A stretch of 64,000 bases of DNA, taken from Casuarina equisetifolia (lineage: Eukaryota > Streptophyta > Magnoliopsida > Fagales > Casuarinaceae). Below, piece after piece: positions 16,761 to 28,200 of this stretch (the first letter of the stretch is position 1; every line of letters starts with the position of its first letter). The stretch is from NCBI GenBank assembly GCA_028551475.1, contig CM052358.1:24392853-24456852 (forward strand), read 5' to 3'. The notes under the pieces are model-generated. The model was given only the letters and a program-made list of their open reading frames with translations. It was not told the origin of the DNA and did no database searches. The position numbers and the translations under genes were made by a program.

Positions 16761-17326
16761 TCAATATAAATCTTTTAGCAACAATATGTAAAACTAGAGA
16801 TAACATAGGTAAGTGTGAGTCTTAGCTTAAGGAGACATTGGCAACTCTAAGTCATGATACCTTTTATGTCCAATTGCATTATTGGAGTTCTTTTATACTT
16901 TACACTACGAATCTACTTACTCCATAATGAAATTTCTATAAGTTTTATGAGATTCCAAAGTATATGTTCTAAAAGAATTTTATTCCAAATTTTAAGACTT
17001 GGAAAACCTAATTTTTCTTCCTTCTTTGATGAGCAAACAGTTTGTTAAGCTACTTTGTAAGAATGATATGCATCTAAAAGCCTTTGTACTTAAATTATAA
17101 GTCACAGTAACATTTAATATAAGGATGGAGAAATCAAAGTGGAAGAAAGAATAAATTAATAGAGCATTCACTTAGTTAAACATGAGGGAAAAAAAATGTT
17201 TGTTTTAAAGATTTGCAGTATGTTCTACAAAATATACACATAAATTTACATTATTAAGCTTAATGGTTCATGTTGATAGTTTTTATATACAATTAAGCAA
17301 TGTAACTTAAGAAGACTCAAAACATA

Positions 17327-17660
17327 GATGGATTTTAAAAGTTCTTGTATTGAATGCTTTGAATGGTACAAAAGCTTGCATTTACTTCTACAAAATCCTC
17401 TATTACAATCCAAATTGATTACTTCAAAGAAATACAACAAAGATATTTAAACAACTGAGACAGTGGAGTGTTATCCTTGGTTGCTTTAGACGAGTATGGC
17501 TTTTTGCAAGTACATGATCATAAAGACCATTATGCAATCAGTGATATCTTCTACATGTTAACGGTTATTGACTTTAACATCTCTCAAGCTTGTCATGTCT
17601 TTTACTTCATCTACATGACCCCTAGTGTCAAGTGACTCACACGGCACCCACGTCACTTGT
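17327..17660 (-). repeat. Copia 3' LTR (left end)
   Basis: It shares GATGGATTTT..AAGTTCTTGTATTGAATGC, AAAGAAATACAACAAAGATA, AAACAACTGAGAC, CTACATGACCCCTAGTGTCAA and CACGTCACTTGTT with 21763-22025, in the same order. About 80 bp between TGGAGTG and CTACATGTT are extra relative to the other copy. The true outer end probably lies near 17271. Confidence 0.75.
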
Positions 17661-20600
17661 TATCACCCTTCCTTGACCAGTTATGCCATCACTCCAATGC
17701 ACTCCCTGAGTTTTTCATGTTGTATTTGTGGAAAATTCTTTGTGAAGATATTAGCCTGCTATTCTTCACTTGGACAATACACGAACTTCACTACTTTTGC
17801 TTCAACTAATTCTCTCATATAATGAACTTTTATGTTGACATGTTTTGTTCTTGCATAATGACTTAGATTTTGAGTCATTGTAATGGTTGACTTGTTATCA
17901 TTATAGATAAGGGCTCCCTTTTCTAGTTTGAATCCAATTTCAATCAAAAGCCTGCATAACCACATTACTTTAACAAGCAGTCAATGTAGTAGCTACATAC
18001 TTTACTTCAGTAGTTGACAAGAAAATTGCACTTTGTTTCTTACATGACCAGCTTAAGGCCATGCCTCCTAAATTGAATAAGAACCCTTTAGTCCTTCAGG
18101 AATCCTTCTTATTTCTTTTCTAGTCACTGTCACAAAAACCTACCAACTCAAATTTATCTTACTTGGAGTAGGAAAGGCCGAAATCCATAATACCTTTCAA
18201 GTATCTTAAGATACATTTAAGCCTACTGCAATGACCTTTGGTAGGTTTATGCATGAACCTTGACAACAATGATACAAAATAAATATATCATGGTGTATTG
18301 TTGTTAAGTATAGCAAACTTCCAATTAAACTTCTAAATACACATGCATTAACTTCACCCATGTTATCATTTGTAACAACCTTTACTCCTTACACCAATGA
18401 AGTATCAACTAGATTATAGTGTGCCAAGTATAACTTAGCAAGCAAACCTTTTACAAACTTGCTCTGGGAAACAAAAATCCCTTCCTCCATCTGATACACT
18501 TCTAACCCTAAGAAGAACTCCATGAAGCTTATATCATTCATTTCAAAGGTGTGAAACATATCAAACTTGAATTCTTCCAAACTTTTGTAATCATTGCCCA
18601 TAAAGATCAAGTTATCTACATAAATGGATACAAGAATAACTTATTTGCCTCTGAGTGACACAAACAAGGTTGGTTTGCTAGGACTACATGTGCTTATCTT
18701 GCCATACCAAGCTCGTGGTGCTTGACACAGTTCGTAGAGAGCCTTATACAGCTTAAGAGCTTTAGTTTCAGCACCCTTAACTATATATCCTTGAGGTTGT
18801 TAAACATACACTTCTTTTTCAATTTCACTATTCAAAAATACAACTTTGACATCCAATTGTTACACACACTATCCATGTTGAGCAGTAACTACAAGCAATA
18901 GCCTTACCATTTCCAACCTTGCTACTAGAGCAAATATTTTTCCAAAGTCTATACTAGGAATTTATGAATATCCCTTAGCCATAAGCCTTACTTTATGCTT
19001 CACTATACGACCTTCTCCATCAATTTTAACCTTAAAGATTCACTTTAAACCAACCATCTTTTTCCCTTCTAGAAGTTTTACAACTGACCAGGTGTTGTTA
19101 CGTGCAATGGCTTGATTTCTTAATCCATTACATCTTTCCAAATTTGTTCTTCAGTAGCTTCTTCATATAAGACTAGTTCTAAAGTAGCCATATTGTAGCT
19201 TTCATATAATTCATCCAGATTTCTTGTTCGAATTGATGACAACTTAAGAGTTCTTTTTCAAGTTGTGTTAACTATATCGAATTAGAGGTAGCATCTCTAA
19301 TCTATATAGAAGTTCTCAATTCTAAGTTCTCCACCATTTGTGTTTCTTTTATTAACTCAGTTATATTGTAACTATATTTGATTAGACAAGGAAGAGTCAC
19401 TTACACTTAACTTCTAGTTCCATATTGCATTTTTGTCCAACTAAATGCCTCTACTTACAACCAACTTCTTGTTAGACAAATTATAGACTCAGTATGCCTT
19501 GGACACCAAACTATATACCAATAATATACCTTTCTCTGCTCTACGATCCAACTTGTTGTGAAGTTGCTCAAGAACATGAACGTAGCACAAAGAGTTTAAG
19601 ATCTTTAGGTGATCCACATTTGGCTTCCTTCTAGTCCAAGCTTGATAAGGAATGATCTTTTCTAGAGTCAAAGTTGGATTGCGTAAGAATGTACACTGCA
19701 ATGTTGATAACTTTAACCCAAAACTCTTTCAATATCCTACTATCTTCTAGTATGCTTCTAGCCATTCCCATAATTGTATGATTCTTATGTTTAGCTACTC
19801 CATTTTGTTATGGCGAATAATTGGTAGTGAGTTGATGCTTAATGTCATTTTCTACACAAAATGAGTTAAACTTAGATGAGAGATATTCACCTCCCTAGTC
19901 TAAATGGATGATTTTGATATTTTTTCCATTTTTTTTTTCAACGACAGTCTTAAACTTCAAGAATTATTAGAATGCTCCAAACTTCTCCTTCAAGAAGTCT
20001 ACCCAATAGAATTAAGTAGCATTATCAATGAACAAAATAAAAAATATGTTTCCTTCATTTGTGCATGTAAGCATGAGGCCACACATATTTGTATGTATCA
20101 CTTCCAACAGCTCCCTTTTTTTATGGCTTCTCTTTACTTAAAAACAATTTTCTGATTTTTTTCCTAAACTGGCACCCTTCACAAATTCTTCCAAGTTTTT
20201 TCACCTAAGGTAATCCTTCTACCATTTCATGATTGTATAATGATTTAAGATAAGCAAAATTCAAGTGGCCAAATCTTTTATGTCAGAGCTAGCCAATATT
20301 TTTAGTTGCATTCATAGCTACATGAGATGCATACTTAAACTTAAGAGGAACATTTCTTACATTGTTCATGTCAAAAATAGCTATCTCTCTAACCATCTCT
20401 TTAATATTGAATATGTGATAGATTTTTCCTTTAAAGAGAAACACATGATTGTTCTCCATTATTTGGCCCACACTTAGCAAATTTGGACCTAGTGCAAGAA
20501 CCAACAACACATCTTATATAACTCTCACTCCTTTCGAGATGCACACCGACACTTCTCCCTTTCCAATTATCTCGATATACCTACTATCACCAAGTCTTAC

Positions 20601-21762
20601 TTTAAACCTAAAATTATTGTCAAGCTTACAAAACACAGCAACATGGCGGGTCGTATGATTCATACACCCATTCTCTATATACCACAAGGTAAGGTCTATA
20701 AACGATGCTAGAAAACTTACTAAGAATAATGCATCTTTAATAGATTTTTCTTCTATTTCAACAAAATTAACTTGGTGACCCTTTCTAAATATGTAATTTT
20801 TCTCTGAATGTCCAAATTTTTTGCAATGACAACAAAGATTTTTTCCTTTGTGCCAACAAAACTTTTCTAAATGGTTTGTCTTCTTACATATCCCATATCA
20901 TGGATATCTCCCTTTACCTTCTACTACATGGTCACTAGCTTGAAAAGACTTGTTAATAGATTTGGTTTCTAAGGACACCTTGGCTCTAAACACACTTTCT
21001 AAGTGACCTTTCTCCCTTCTTCTACTCACAAATTTTTCAAAAGCCTCTAAAGATCCTATAAGTTCAAATATTGGCATATTTTTTAAGTCTTTTATTTCTT
21101 CAAAAGTGGTTATAGTAGCGTCATACTTATGGGTTAAACTAATAAGGATTTTCTCCACAACACGTGAATTAGATAGTTTTCCCCCCAAAGATCTAATGTT
21201 ACTAACTACTTCATTAACTCTACTATAATATAAGGAAATAGACTCATTCTCCTCTACTTCCAATAGCTCTAGATCACATTTATATCCCTAAATCCTAATA
21301 GATCACACCTTAGGAGTTCCTAAGAACTCATTTTCAAGAGTAGTCCATGCTTCCTTTGGAGTTATAGCTTGATTGATGAGGTTGAATGTTGTTTCTGACA
21401 TGGAATGTTGCACAACCATCAAGGTTTTCAATTCCTTCTCCATGTTTTTCTTATGCTTTACACATTCCGTTAGGGTAAAAGCTCTTTCATCTTCAACTTT
21501 GGGAATGCTTTCTTTGAGTATGTCCCACATCCTTTGAACTTTAAGATAAATGGTCGTACTAATGGCCTAATTTTGATAATCGATGCCGTTAAAAATTGGC
21601 AGCAAAAGTTAAGAACCAAGAATGAGTGTTTGAGTTTGAGATGTAGATGAAGATGGAGTTAAGGATGGTGTAGGAGTTGAAGCCATGAGAGCTTTTGAAC
21701 ACAATAAATAAAAAAGAAATAAGAAAGGCAATACTTAATCGCAACCTAACTATGGTAAGAAA

Positions 21763-22025
21763 GATGGATTTTGGAAGTTCTTGTATTGAATGCTTTAAGT
21801 GGTATAAGGCCAGCATTTACTTCTACAGACTCCCCCATTACAATCCAAATTGGTTACTTCAAAGAAATACAACAAAGATATTTAAACAACTGAGACTATG
21901 GAGTTCTTTTACTCGTTAACTATCACTGACTCCAATGTCTCTCAAGTTTGCCGCGTCTTTTACTTCTTCTACATGACCCCTAGTGTCAATTGACTCACAC
22001 CATAACCACGTCACTTGTTCTCACA
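21763..22025 (-). repeat. Copia 5' LTR (right end)
   Basis: This is the repeat partner of 17327-17660. It ends at TTGTTCTCACA, so on the minus strand the LTR begins with TG. Immediately beyond, TATTGTAGCTATGAGC resumes the duplicated peroxidase flank that stops at 17270, which fixes this boundary. Confidence 0.75.
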
Positions 22026-22480
22026 TATTGTAGCTATGAGCACCAAAGGATACTAGCACACTATAAAGGAGGCGTCCCATGAGAGGTTTAAATGTTTGTG
22101 AAGGAGTAGCATGCAGTAAATAATTTGTGTGCAATAGGTGGCTTGCAATCATAGGTCAACACGTCTTATTTATCTAAATCAAAGATTATGATATTATATT
22201 AAATAAAAATTCTTCTTTAAGTTAACAAATAACTCTAAATATTTCATCAATTGTTCTCATTTTTAATTCATTATTATTTATCTTTAAAATATGCCCATTT
22301 CTTCAACTAATTAAATACGGATTTATTCTTTATTTTTGGATTTCCAAATTACCTGAGTTAACACATCTTAGTTACCATAGTAAAAGATTCTAATATTATG
22401 TTAAAAATGTATTTTTCTTCTTTAAATTGACAAGTAATTCTATATTCTCATCCATCATCATTTTTTTTAATCGTTTGGCT
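22026..22480. repeat. AT-rich ~200-bp tandem repeat block A
   Basis: After the flank TTTGTGAAGGAGTAGCATGC..GTGTGCAATAGGTGG, two units of about 200 bp follow. Each runs AACAC.TCTTA..TATCTAAAT, ATTATGATATTATATTAAA, TTCTTCTTTAA..TTGACAAGTAA, CATCAATTGT and TATCTTTAAAATATGCCC..CTTCAACTAATTAAAT. The same units occur near 25195-25620, 26216-26480, 28480-28890 and 29190-29740. They are non-coding. Confidence 0.65.
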
Positions 22481-22689
22481 TTAAAGTATGTCCAATCTTC
22501 TACTAATCAAATGACTATTCTTGATTTAAAATGTCAAAATCACATAGGCCTGTTAAGAAAGAACAAAATCTTTGACAAATCACGTTTTAACCAAAGCAAT
22601 CAAAGGCCACCGACTCCTGTCAAATCTTATCTACCGGATCAAAATAAGAAGAAACTTCCTTCTCATTTTTGTTAACTTTTTCCCTAAAC

Positions 22690-22890
22690 ACCAAGGCGTC
22701 TGCTGGGCAAGACCTCCCTCATACTGTCTTACCCGCGGACTTAGGGTAAAACCAAAGTGCCCCCGACGGAAACAGACACAACTTAAGGTGCTTAAAATCG
22801 AAGCGCTGGATGGAAGAAGAAGCTAGTGGAGATGTCTTCCATGGCCTTTAAACTGTGAAGGCCGATTTATTGGCAAGAGTATAAGAAAAG
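22690..22890 (+). promoter_or_regulatory. Orphan proximal peroxidase module (copy 3 of 6)
   Basis: ACACCAAGGCGTC, GGCAAGACCTCCCTC, ACTTAGGGTAAAACCAAAGTGCC and GGCCGATTTATTGGCAAGAGTATAAG match the modules in front of the intact genes. No peroxidase exon follows within the next 5 kb; instead the sequence runs into a copy of the 957-2160 block. A gene body was therefore lost or never copied. Confidence 0.5.
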
Positions 22891-25130
22891 AACGAAGTTT
22901 TAGGTTTTCTTAAAAAGCTAAGTGTCCAATTTGAAAGATAGCTCATAAATTAGAAATATATATATATATATATATTTTTAAATATTACTTAAAGATCATA
23001 ACTTTTTCATGTGAAATTTTTGTTCTCTATACTCTCTAGATGCTAAGTAGATATTGGATTTAAGTTTAGTTATAAGTTAAAAAAAATGTTTTTTACATTT
23101 AAATATTACTTAAGAATCATATTGTTTTAATAAGAAATATTTATTTTCAACACTTTCCACAACTAAACATATATTGACTACAAGGTCAATAATGAGTTAA
23201 GGACACATTTTTTATATTTAAAAAATATATCTTTGTAATTTTATTTTTTTTTACATTTCTTTGTACACACAATTTACATTATATTCAAGGTTAAACATAA
23301 TGAAATGAAAACTCCTAATAGGCCAAATGTGCTTTAAGGGACTCCTAATTAGAAATTCTCTTCACTACAAAATGAAGTTAGAGATGGCCATATATCTTGT
23401 AATTGCTTTGACTAGTAAATTCTATTTAGCTTTATTAACCATGCAAAAAGAGCTACTCAATAAAGAGTAAACTAAAAGATTATATTTCTCATGTAAGAAG
23501 TATTAAGAGACTAACATAGAAAATATAGTAAATACACATATAACAACATCAGAATACTAAGGACTTATGTGATTAAGGGTAAACTAATGTTTACATGCAT
23601 GCAAAAGTAAGTCCTTGTATTCAAGATTTTTATATATAAAGGAGTTATCAAAGATGTTTTCTTTTCTTACAACTCTTCTCTTTGATTATTATGATGATGA
23701 TTCATTAAATGACGTGTAACATATCTAAGATTTCACAAAATTTATAAATATAAGCATCACATCAAATGGCTAGATAAATAAAATTATTGTTTTATTCTCA
23801 TTCTTACTTTTGACTAAGGATATCATTTAATTTCCAAATAGCATATGGTTCTTTTGCTCTGGTTTGGCCTGACAATGACATAAAATGCTCCTGCCATTTG
23901 GTTCTAATACTATATGAGAAAAGTTTCATGAATAACCAATAGGCCAATCTTTCGGTTAAGTGGTAATAAGCACGTTTCATTTAGGATTAGAGCACCCTCA
24001 TCTCACAAGTTTGAGTCTCCATCCACCAAAAAAGTTACTCAGGAAAATGGCTACCAGTTCCCACTTCAATTTAAGTGTAGTTGTCCTAGAGTGCAGCCAT
24101 GAGGAGGCTAATGGGATGCCAGCTAGCTTGAAAACGTGGCAAAATATTACAATCCTACATGAAAAAAATTTTATAAGTAACCAATAGGCTAGTCTTTTGG
24201 TGAAGTGATAACTTCATACTATTCTAATAAATAAATATTTAGGTATAGTTATGTACATAAAAGTCTTACATATCGATTATGGCCTAGACTAGGCTATAGC
24301 TGTGGAGTATATTTCCATCTAAGTTCCTACCCCTAGTCTTCCTTTTGTTCTTTTTCTTAATCAAGTCTTCCCCTTTCGGTTGAAGCATCTGGAATTCTGT
24401 CCATTTTCATGCGTGGACAACGACGGTCTACTTGCTTTTTTTGTTCTTTCCTTCGGCCTCTTTTCTTTATCATAAGCCTTCTTCTACTGGGTTTGAAATG
24501 GAGTTCATTTTCCTTTTGGGAATGCGAGGAGAATGCCATAAAAGTTAACGGGTTAACCACGAAACCTTCAAGTTCAAAAGTTGTTTCCCCGAGTCCAAAA
24601 ATAGTGGTTGACCTATCATGATCTTGATTCCTTTTCATACTCGCGACTTTTCCGCGATGATAGCAAGTTTATCGATTCAAAAATGCCATTGTTTATGCAC
24701 CACGTGAATCATGGACTGTTCTCGCTGTTGACCATACGATATTTTTTTGTTATATATCAAATCATGTAACCCCTTGAGCCAAAAACACATGCTCTTCTAC
24801 TAAAAAAAAAAAAGTATTTTTACTTCATTTATTATTCTTTCTTTTTTACGATCTTTATGATAGCTAGAAAACTACTTTTTGTCTTTAAAGTTGCTTTGTA
24901 AAGAGAGGTCAATATATTTATATATTAAAGGATTTCATATAAGATAATAAATAGTGTCGAATATTCCACTATCTATTCATAACTATCATAAATTAAAATG
25001 AGAGACTCTATACTTAAATTGTAAGCCACAACAACATCTAATTGACAAATGAAGTTTCTCAACAAGCGCAAGAGAAATCAAAGTGGGAGAAACAGTAAAT
25101 TAATAGAGCATTTTTTTTTAGTAGGACATG
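22891..25130. repeat. Duplicated upstream DNA with SINE-like insertion
   Basis: No gene is seen. From about 23425 to 24960 the sequence is colinear with 957-2160 and its continuation. At about 23915-24230 it carries extra DNA relative to the first copy, described separately. The block at 24615-24805 is a further copy of the distal upstream module. Confidence 0.65.
23935..24230 (+). mobile_element. Putative tRNA-derived SINE or similar short retroposon
   Basis: The segment is absent from the paralogous stretch near 1500-1560. It contains CTTTCGGTTAAGTGGTAA and, about 50 bp on, CAAGTTTGAGTCTCC, which resemble pol III A and B boxes at tRNA-like spacing. The bases AATAACCAATAGGC near the start recur as AGTAACCAATAGGC near 24177, followed again by an A-box-like string. 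This may be a duplication or a second partial copy. Identity is inferred from these boxes alone. Confidence 0.4.
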
Positions 25131-25136
25131 CATGTT

Positions 25137-25639
25137 TGTGAAGGAGTAGCATGCGGTAAATAATGTGTGTGCAAAAGGTGGCATGAAGTCTTGGGTTAAC
25201 ACATCTTATTTATCTAAATTAAAAGGTATGATATCATATTAAAAAAATTTAATTTCTTCTTTAAATAACAAGTAATTTTTTATATTTCATCAACTGTCAT
25301 TATTTACTATTCATTATTATTTATCTTTAAAATATAACCATTTCCTCAAATAAATAAATGAGGGTCAATTCTTAATTTTTAGATGTGAAAATCAACCCCG
25401 TTAAAAAATCTAATTCACTTGAATCAAAAAATTTGATATCATATTAAAAACTTATTTTTCTTCAAAGTAACAAGTAATTCTACATCCTTCAACAATTGTC
25501 ACTTTCTTATTAATAATTATTTTATCTTTGAAATGTGCCCATGTCTTCAACTAATTAAATGAAGAGCTATTCTTAATTTTATTTTTTTTTAGATCTCAAA
25601 ATCACCTTGGTTAATAAATCCTACTCACTTGAATTAAAA
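25137..25639. repeat. AT-rich ~200-bp tandem repeat block B
   Basis: The flank GTTTGTGAAGGAGTAGCATGCGGTAAATAATGTGTGTGC leads into at least two further units of the ~200-bp family described at 22026-22480. The unit boundaries are near the AACACATCTTATT and TCTAATTCACTTGAATC strings. Confidence 0.65.
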
Positions 25640-26190
25640 AAAATAAAAATTAATGAATGGTCAAGAATTGTATATCACCATAAAAAATTATAAGATTGTT
25701 CAATTATAATATCATCATTTGTGCTAAAACACTACATTTTCCAAATTTCAAAACTCTTACAAAAAATTATTACAATTTATAGGCTTTTCTCCTTTGGTAG
25801 ATGAAATCTTCTCTCTCATGTTTTTCTTGATTTTAGCAATAATGGTTTAATTGTCTAAACTTTTATTACTAAATCTTCTTCTATTTCTTTTCCTCCAAAT
25901 GTGATACAATATAGCCTTAAAAGATGCACTAAGCAAAATCACTACAAAACTCTTACCCTTGACAACCTTAATCATTCAACATATTTTAGCACTCTAGTGT
26001 TTAATTCTTCCGGTAAATCCATTCATACTTAATAGAGTCTTCTATATGTAATTTGTGAACCTGCATTTAAAAAATAAATATTCTTGTAATTATTTTCCTT
26101 ATTGGCAAAGGTTGTATTATAGATTCACTAAGCTATTCCATACAATCGCACTATCTATTATGGATAGTTTATATTTTAAAATGATCCAAC
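25640..26190 (-). mobile_element. 5'-truncated LINE 3' end with zf-RVT residues
   Basis: On the minus strand the frame gives AILYHIWRKRNRRRF, a strong match to the basic end of the plant LINE zf-RVT domain. A tail follows that ends in the T-rich/A-rich strings near 25640. Upstream coding residues are decayed. It lies between blocks B and C of the ~200-bp repeat. Confidence 0.7.
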
Positions 26191-26440
26191 ATTTATAATT
26201 TTGCTTTGATATCATATTGAAAAACTTATTTTTCTTCTTTAAATCAGCATGTAAATTTATACATATTTCATTAACCATCATCATTCCTTTTACTACTTGT
26301 TATTTATCTTTAAAATATGCCTATGTCTTGAACTAATTAAATGAGGATTTATTCTTAATTTTACATTTTAAGATTACCTAAACTAACACATCTTTATCAC
26401 CATAAGAAAAGATTGTGATATTATATTAAAAACTATTTTC
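26191..26440. repeat. AT-rich ~200-bp tandem repeat block C
   Basis: One to one and a half units of the same family lie here (TTTGATATCATATTGAAAAAC..CTTGAACTAATTAAATGAGG), interrupted on the right by a LINE 3' end. Confidence 0.6.
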
Positions 26441-27100
26441 CTTCTTTAAATTGACAAACAATTTACATTTTGTGGATTGATATGATTTAATTTGGACTTG
26501 TGACATTAGTAGATATAATTTATTTTATGGCTTATTTGTGGAGACAAACTGTATATAATAACAGAAATTGTATAATGACTTCCTTTGATAAACATATATT
26601 ATAATTTCTATCAGCCTCATATAAAAAATAGGAATCATCTTTTTTTTGAATGTGCATGAACAAGGATGATTTAGAGAAATATTCTTGCTTAAAATAGAAA
26701 ATAACATAACATTGGAGGATGAAATAAACAACTACAATGAATGATCAAAGCAATTAAAGGAAAAGAATTAGCTGCTAAACTTCTCAAGATATCTTTTTTA
26801 GCTTGTATTTATTGTATATGGGTTAAATGAAATAAAAAACGTTTTCAGGGGCAAACAACTAATATCTTTATTCTCTTAGCGAAAATAAAGAAAGTAGCAT
26901 AAAAGAGAGTTTATTTGTTTAGAAATATAAAATCCTTCCAAGGAAATATTATTTTGAGTGAGATTTAAAAGCTTCCAACTTTTATCTTTTCAGATAACTT
27001 TTGTAATATTAGAATATGCCTATGTGTTTTTATACTTTAATATTTATTAATATAATTTACCTTTTCACCCAAAAAATACTAATAATTTACCTTTTATCCT
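26441..27100 (+). mobile_element. 5'-truncated LINE, 3' end (zf-RVT region)
   Basis: The + strand frame reads FFLECA-like residues, then KLLKISFLACIYCIWVK and KKRF, followed by LLAKIKKVA and SFQGNIILSEI. The tail ends TTTACCTTTTCACCCAAAAAAT. It is closely related to 16125-16760 but in opposite orientation, giving two inverted copies about 10 kb apart. Several stops show it is dead. Confidence 0.65.
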
Positions 27101-27309
27101 AGTCATCAGTTTTTATTATTTATATTTAAAATATGACCAAATTAAATGAGGATTTTTTTTAATTTAAAATGTCAAAATCACACAGATATGTTTAACAAAA
27201 AACAAAATCTTTGACAAAACACATTTTAACCAAAGCAATCAAAGGTCACCGACTCCGATCAAATCCTATCTACCGGATCAAAATAAGAAGAAACTCTCCG
27301 TTCTTTTTT

Positions 27310-27650
27310 CTACGACACCAATGCGTCGGCAGGATAAGGCCTCCCTCCGATGGTTCAGCCGTGAACTTGGAGTAGAACCAAAGTGCCTAAACTGAGACAG
27401 GTACAATCTTCTTTTCTTTTCTTTTCTTTTCTTTTTTCATTCATACACCTACTTACACACTTTCAAGGTCTCGAATCTATAACCTCTTAATCTTAGGCAG
27501 TGCCTGCTCAGCACTAAGTTAGACACTTATCAACTAAACACAACTTTAGATGCTTGAAATCACACTATTGGATAGAACAAGAAGCTCAATGGAAATGTGT
27601 TCAATTGTCTTCAAACCGTGAAGGCAGATCTATTGGCAAGAGTGTAAGTA
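27310..27650 (+). promoter_or_regulatory. Proximal peroxidase module interrupted by an insertion (copy 4 of 6)
   Basis: The landmarks ACACCAATGCGTCGG, TAAGGCCTCCCTCC and GAACCAAAGTGCC are present. About 130 bp (27408-27537) then split the string ACAGG.ACAAC-TTTAGATGCTTG, which is continuous in the other modules. After the insertion the module resumes with CACAACTTTAGATGCTTGAAAT and ends AAACCGTGAAGGC. Confidence 0.5.
27408..27537 (-). mobile_element. Putative tRNA-related SINE with (GAAAA)n tail
   Basis: On the minus strand the insert has CTAACTTAGTGCTGAG (A-box-like), about 45 bp on ATAGATTCGAGACC (B-box-like, compare GGTTCGANNCC), and ends in repeated GAAAA. It splits a promoter module that is continuous elsewhere. 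Related strings in the same style occur near 40390-40460, 49170-49290 and 55905-56020. Confidence 0.5.
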
Positions 27651-27997
27651 AACTTTTGTTTTCCACATTCCTTTACACACTCAGCTTATCTTAGATCTAG
27701 GTTAAGATAACGAAATGAAAATTCCTAGCACACGAAACGTGCGACGGGGAACGAAGATTGAAGGGCTTAATTTAAAATTTGATACTATAATAAAAAAGTA
27801 ACTTACGAATTAAAAAACATTTTTGTATGTAAATATTATCTGTCTTTTACCGTGGACTTTTGATCCTCTGCATTTTCTTCCAATCTTTAATTGAGATGAC
27901 AAAATTTCGAATTTAACTTTAGACTTTTGGGAGGCGACTTTATACCTCAGTTCAGGACTCATCGAAAAAAAAAATTAAGCAACAGGTTTGTTAATTC

Positions 27998-28004
27998 TAT
28001 AAAT
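27998..28004 (+). promoter_or_regulatory. TATA box upstream of the exon 1 fragment
   Basis: CTATAAA in TTAATTCTATAAATAAAGGA, about 70 bp before the ATG at 28073, is conserved with the intact copies. Confidence 0.6.
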
Positions 28005-28072
28005 AAAGGATCGCCCAGTAGCTTTGTTCAACGTCGAAGTAGTGTTGTTTGCAGGGAAAATACTGTAGAAAA

Positions 28073-28200
28073 ATGTCTTTTTCTCACTGTCTTTTGACAG
28101 GTCTGCTCTGTGTGGCTTTGCTTGGAAGATCATTGTCGCATGGCCAGCTGAGTCTAGCGTATTACGATGAAACATGTCCGACCGTGAAAAGCATCGTTAC
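28073..28200 (+). pseudogene. Class III peroxidase fragment, copy 3 (exon 1 only)
   Basis: The frame opens MSFSHCLLTGLLCVALLG, continues through the signal peptide to QLSLAYYDETCP, and stops being peroxidase-like after the codons for KSIVT at 28200. That is about 43 of the 71 codons of exon 1. The next bases (GTGAGAGGCTTTACATTT) belong to the repeated flank that elsewhere lies downstream of peroxidases. The distal haem motif and exons 2-4 are absent. The upstream module and TATA box remain, so it may still be transcribed, but it cannot make an enzyme. Confidence 0.9.

Larger units (their letters stand above)
17271..22025 (-). mobile_element. Degenerate Ty1/copia LTR retrotransposon
   Basis: The element reads on the minus strand. 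Matching terminal repeats span at least 17327-17660 and 21763-22025; the 5' LTR opens TGTGAGAACAAGTG. From 21686 downward the order is gag start MASTPTPS, UBN2-type gag (21303-21530, 20898-21263), CCHC-like knuckle with CCHCKKFGHSEKN (about 20800-20890), GAG-pre-integrase with GPNLLSVGQIMENN (20289-20510), integrase C-terminal part (19489-19701), reverse transcriptase (about 18380-19000) and RNase H with YNDNKSTI (17759-17965). The domain order is canonical for copia. Many stops and frameshifts break it, and the catalytic YVDD reads YVDN. LTRs differ by indels, including a longer left copy. The site it entered is a duplicated flank whose empty copies are at about 7280 and 28335. Confidence 0.85.
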
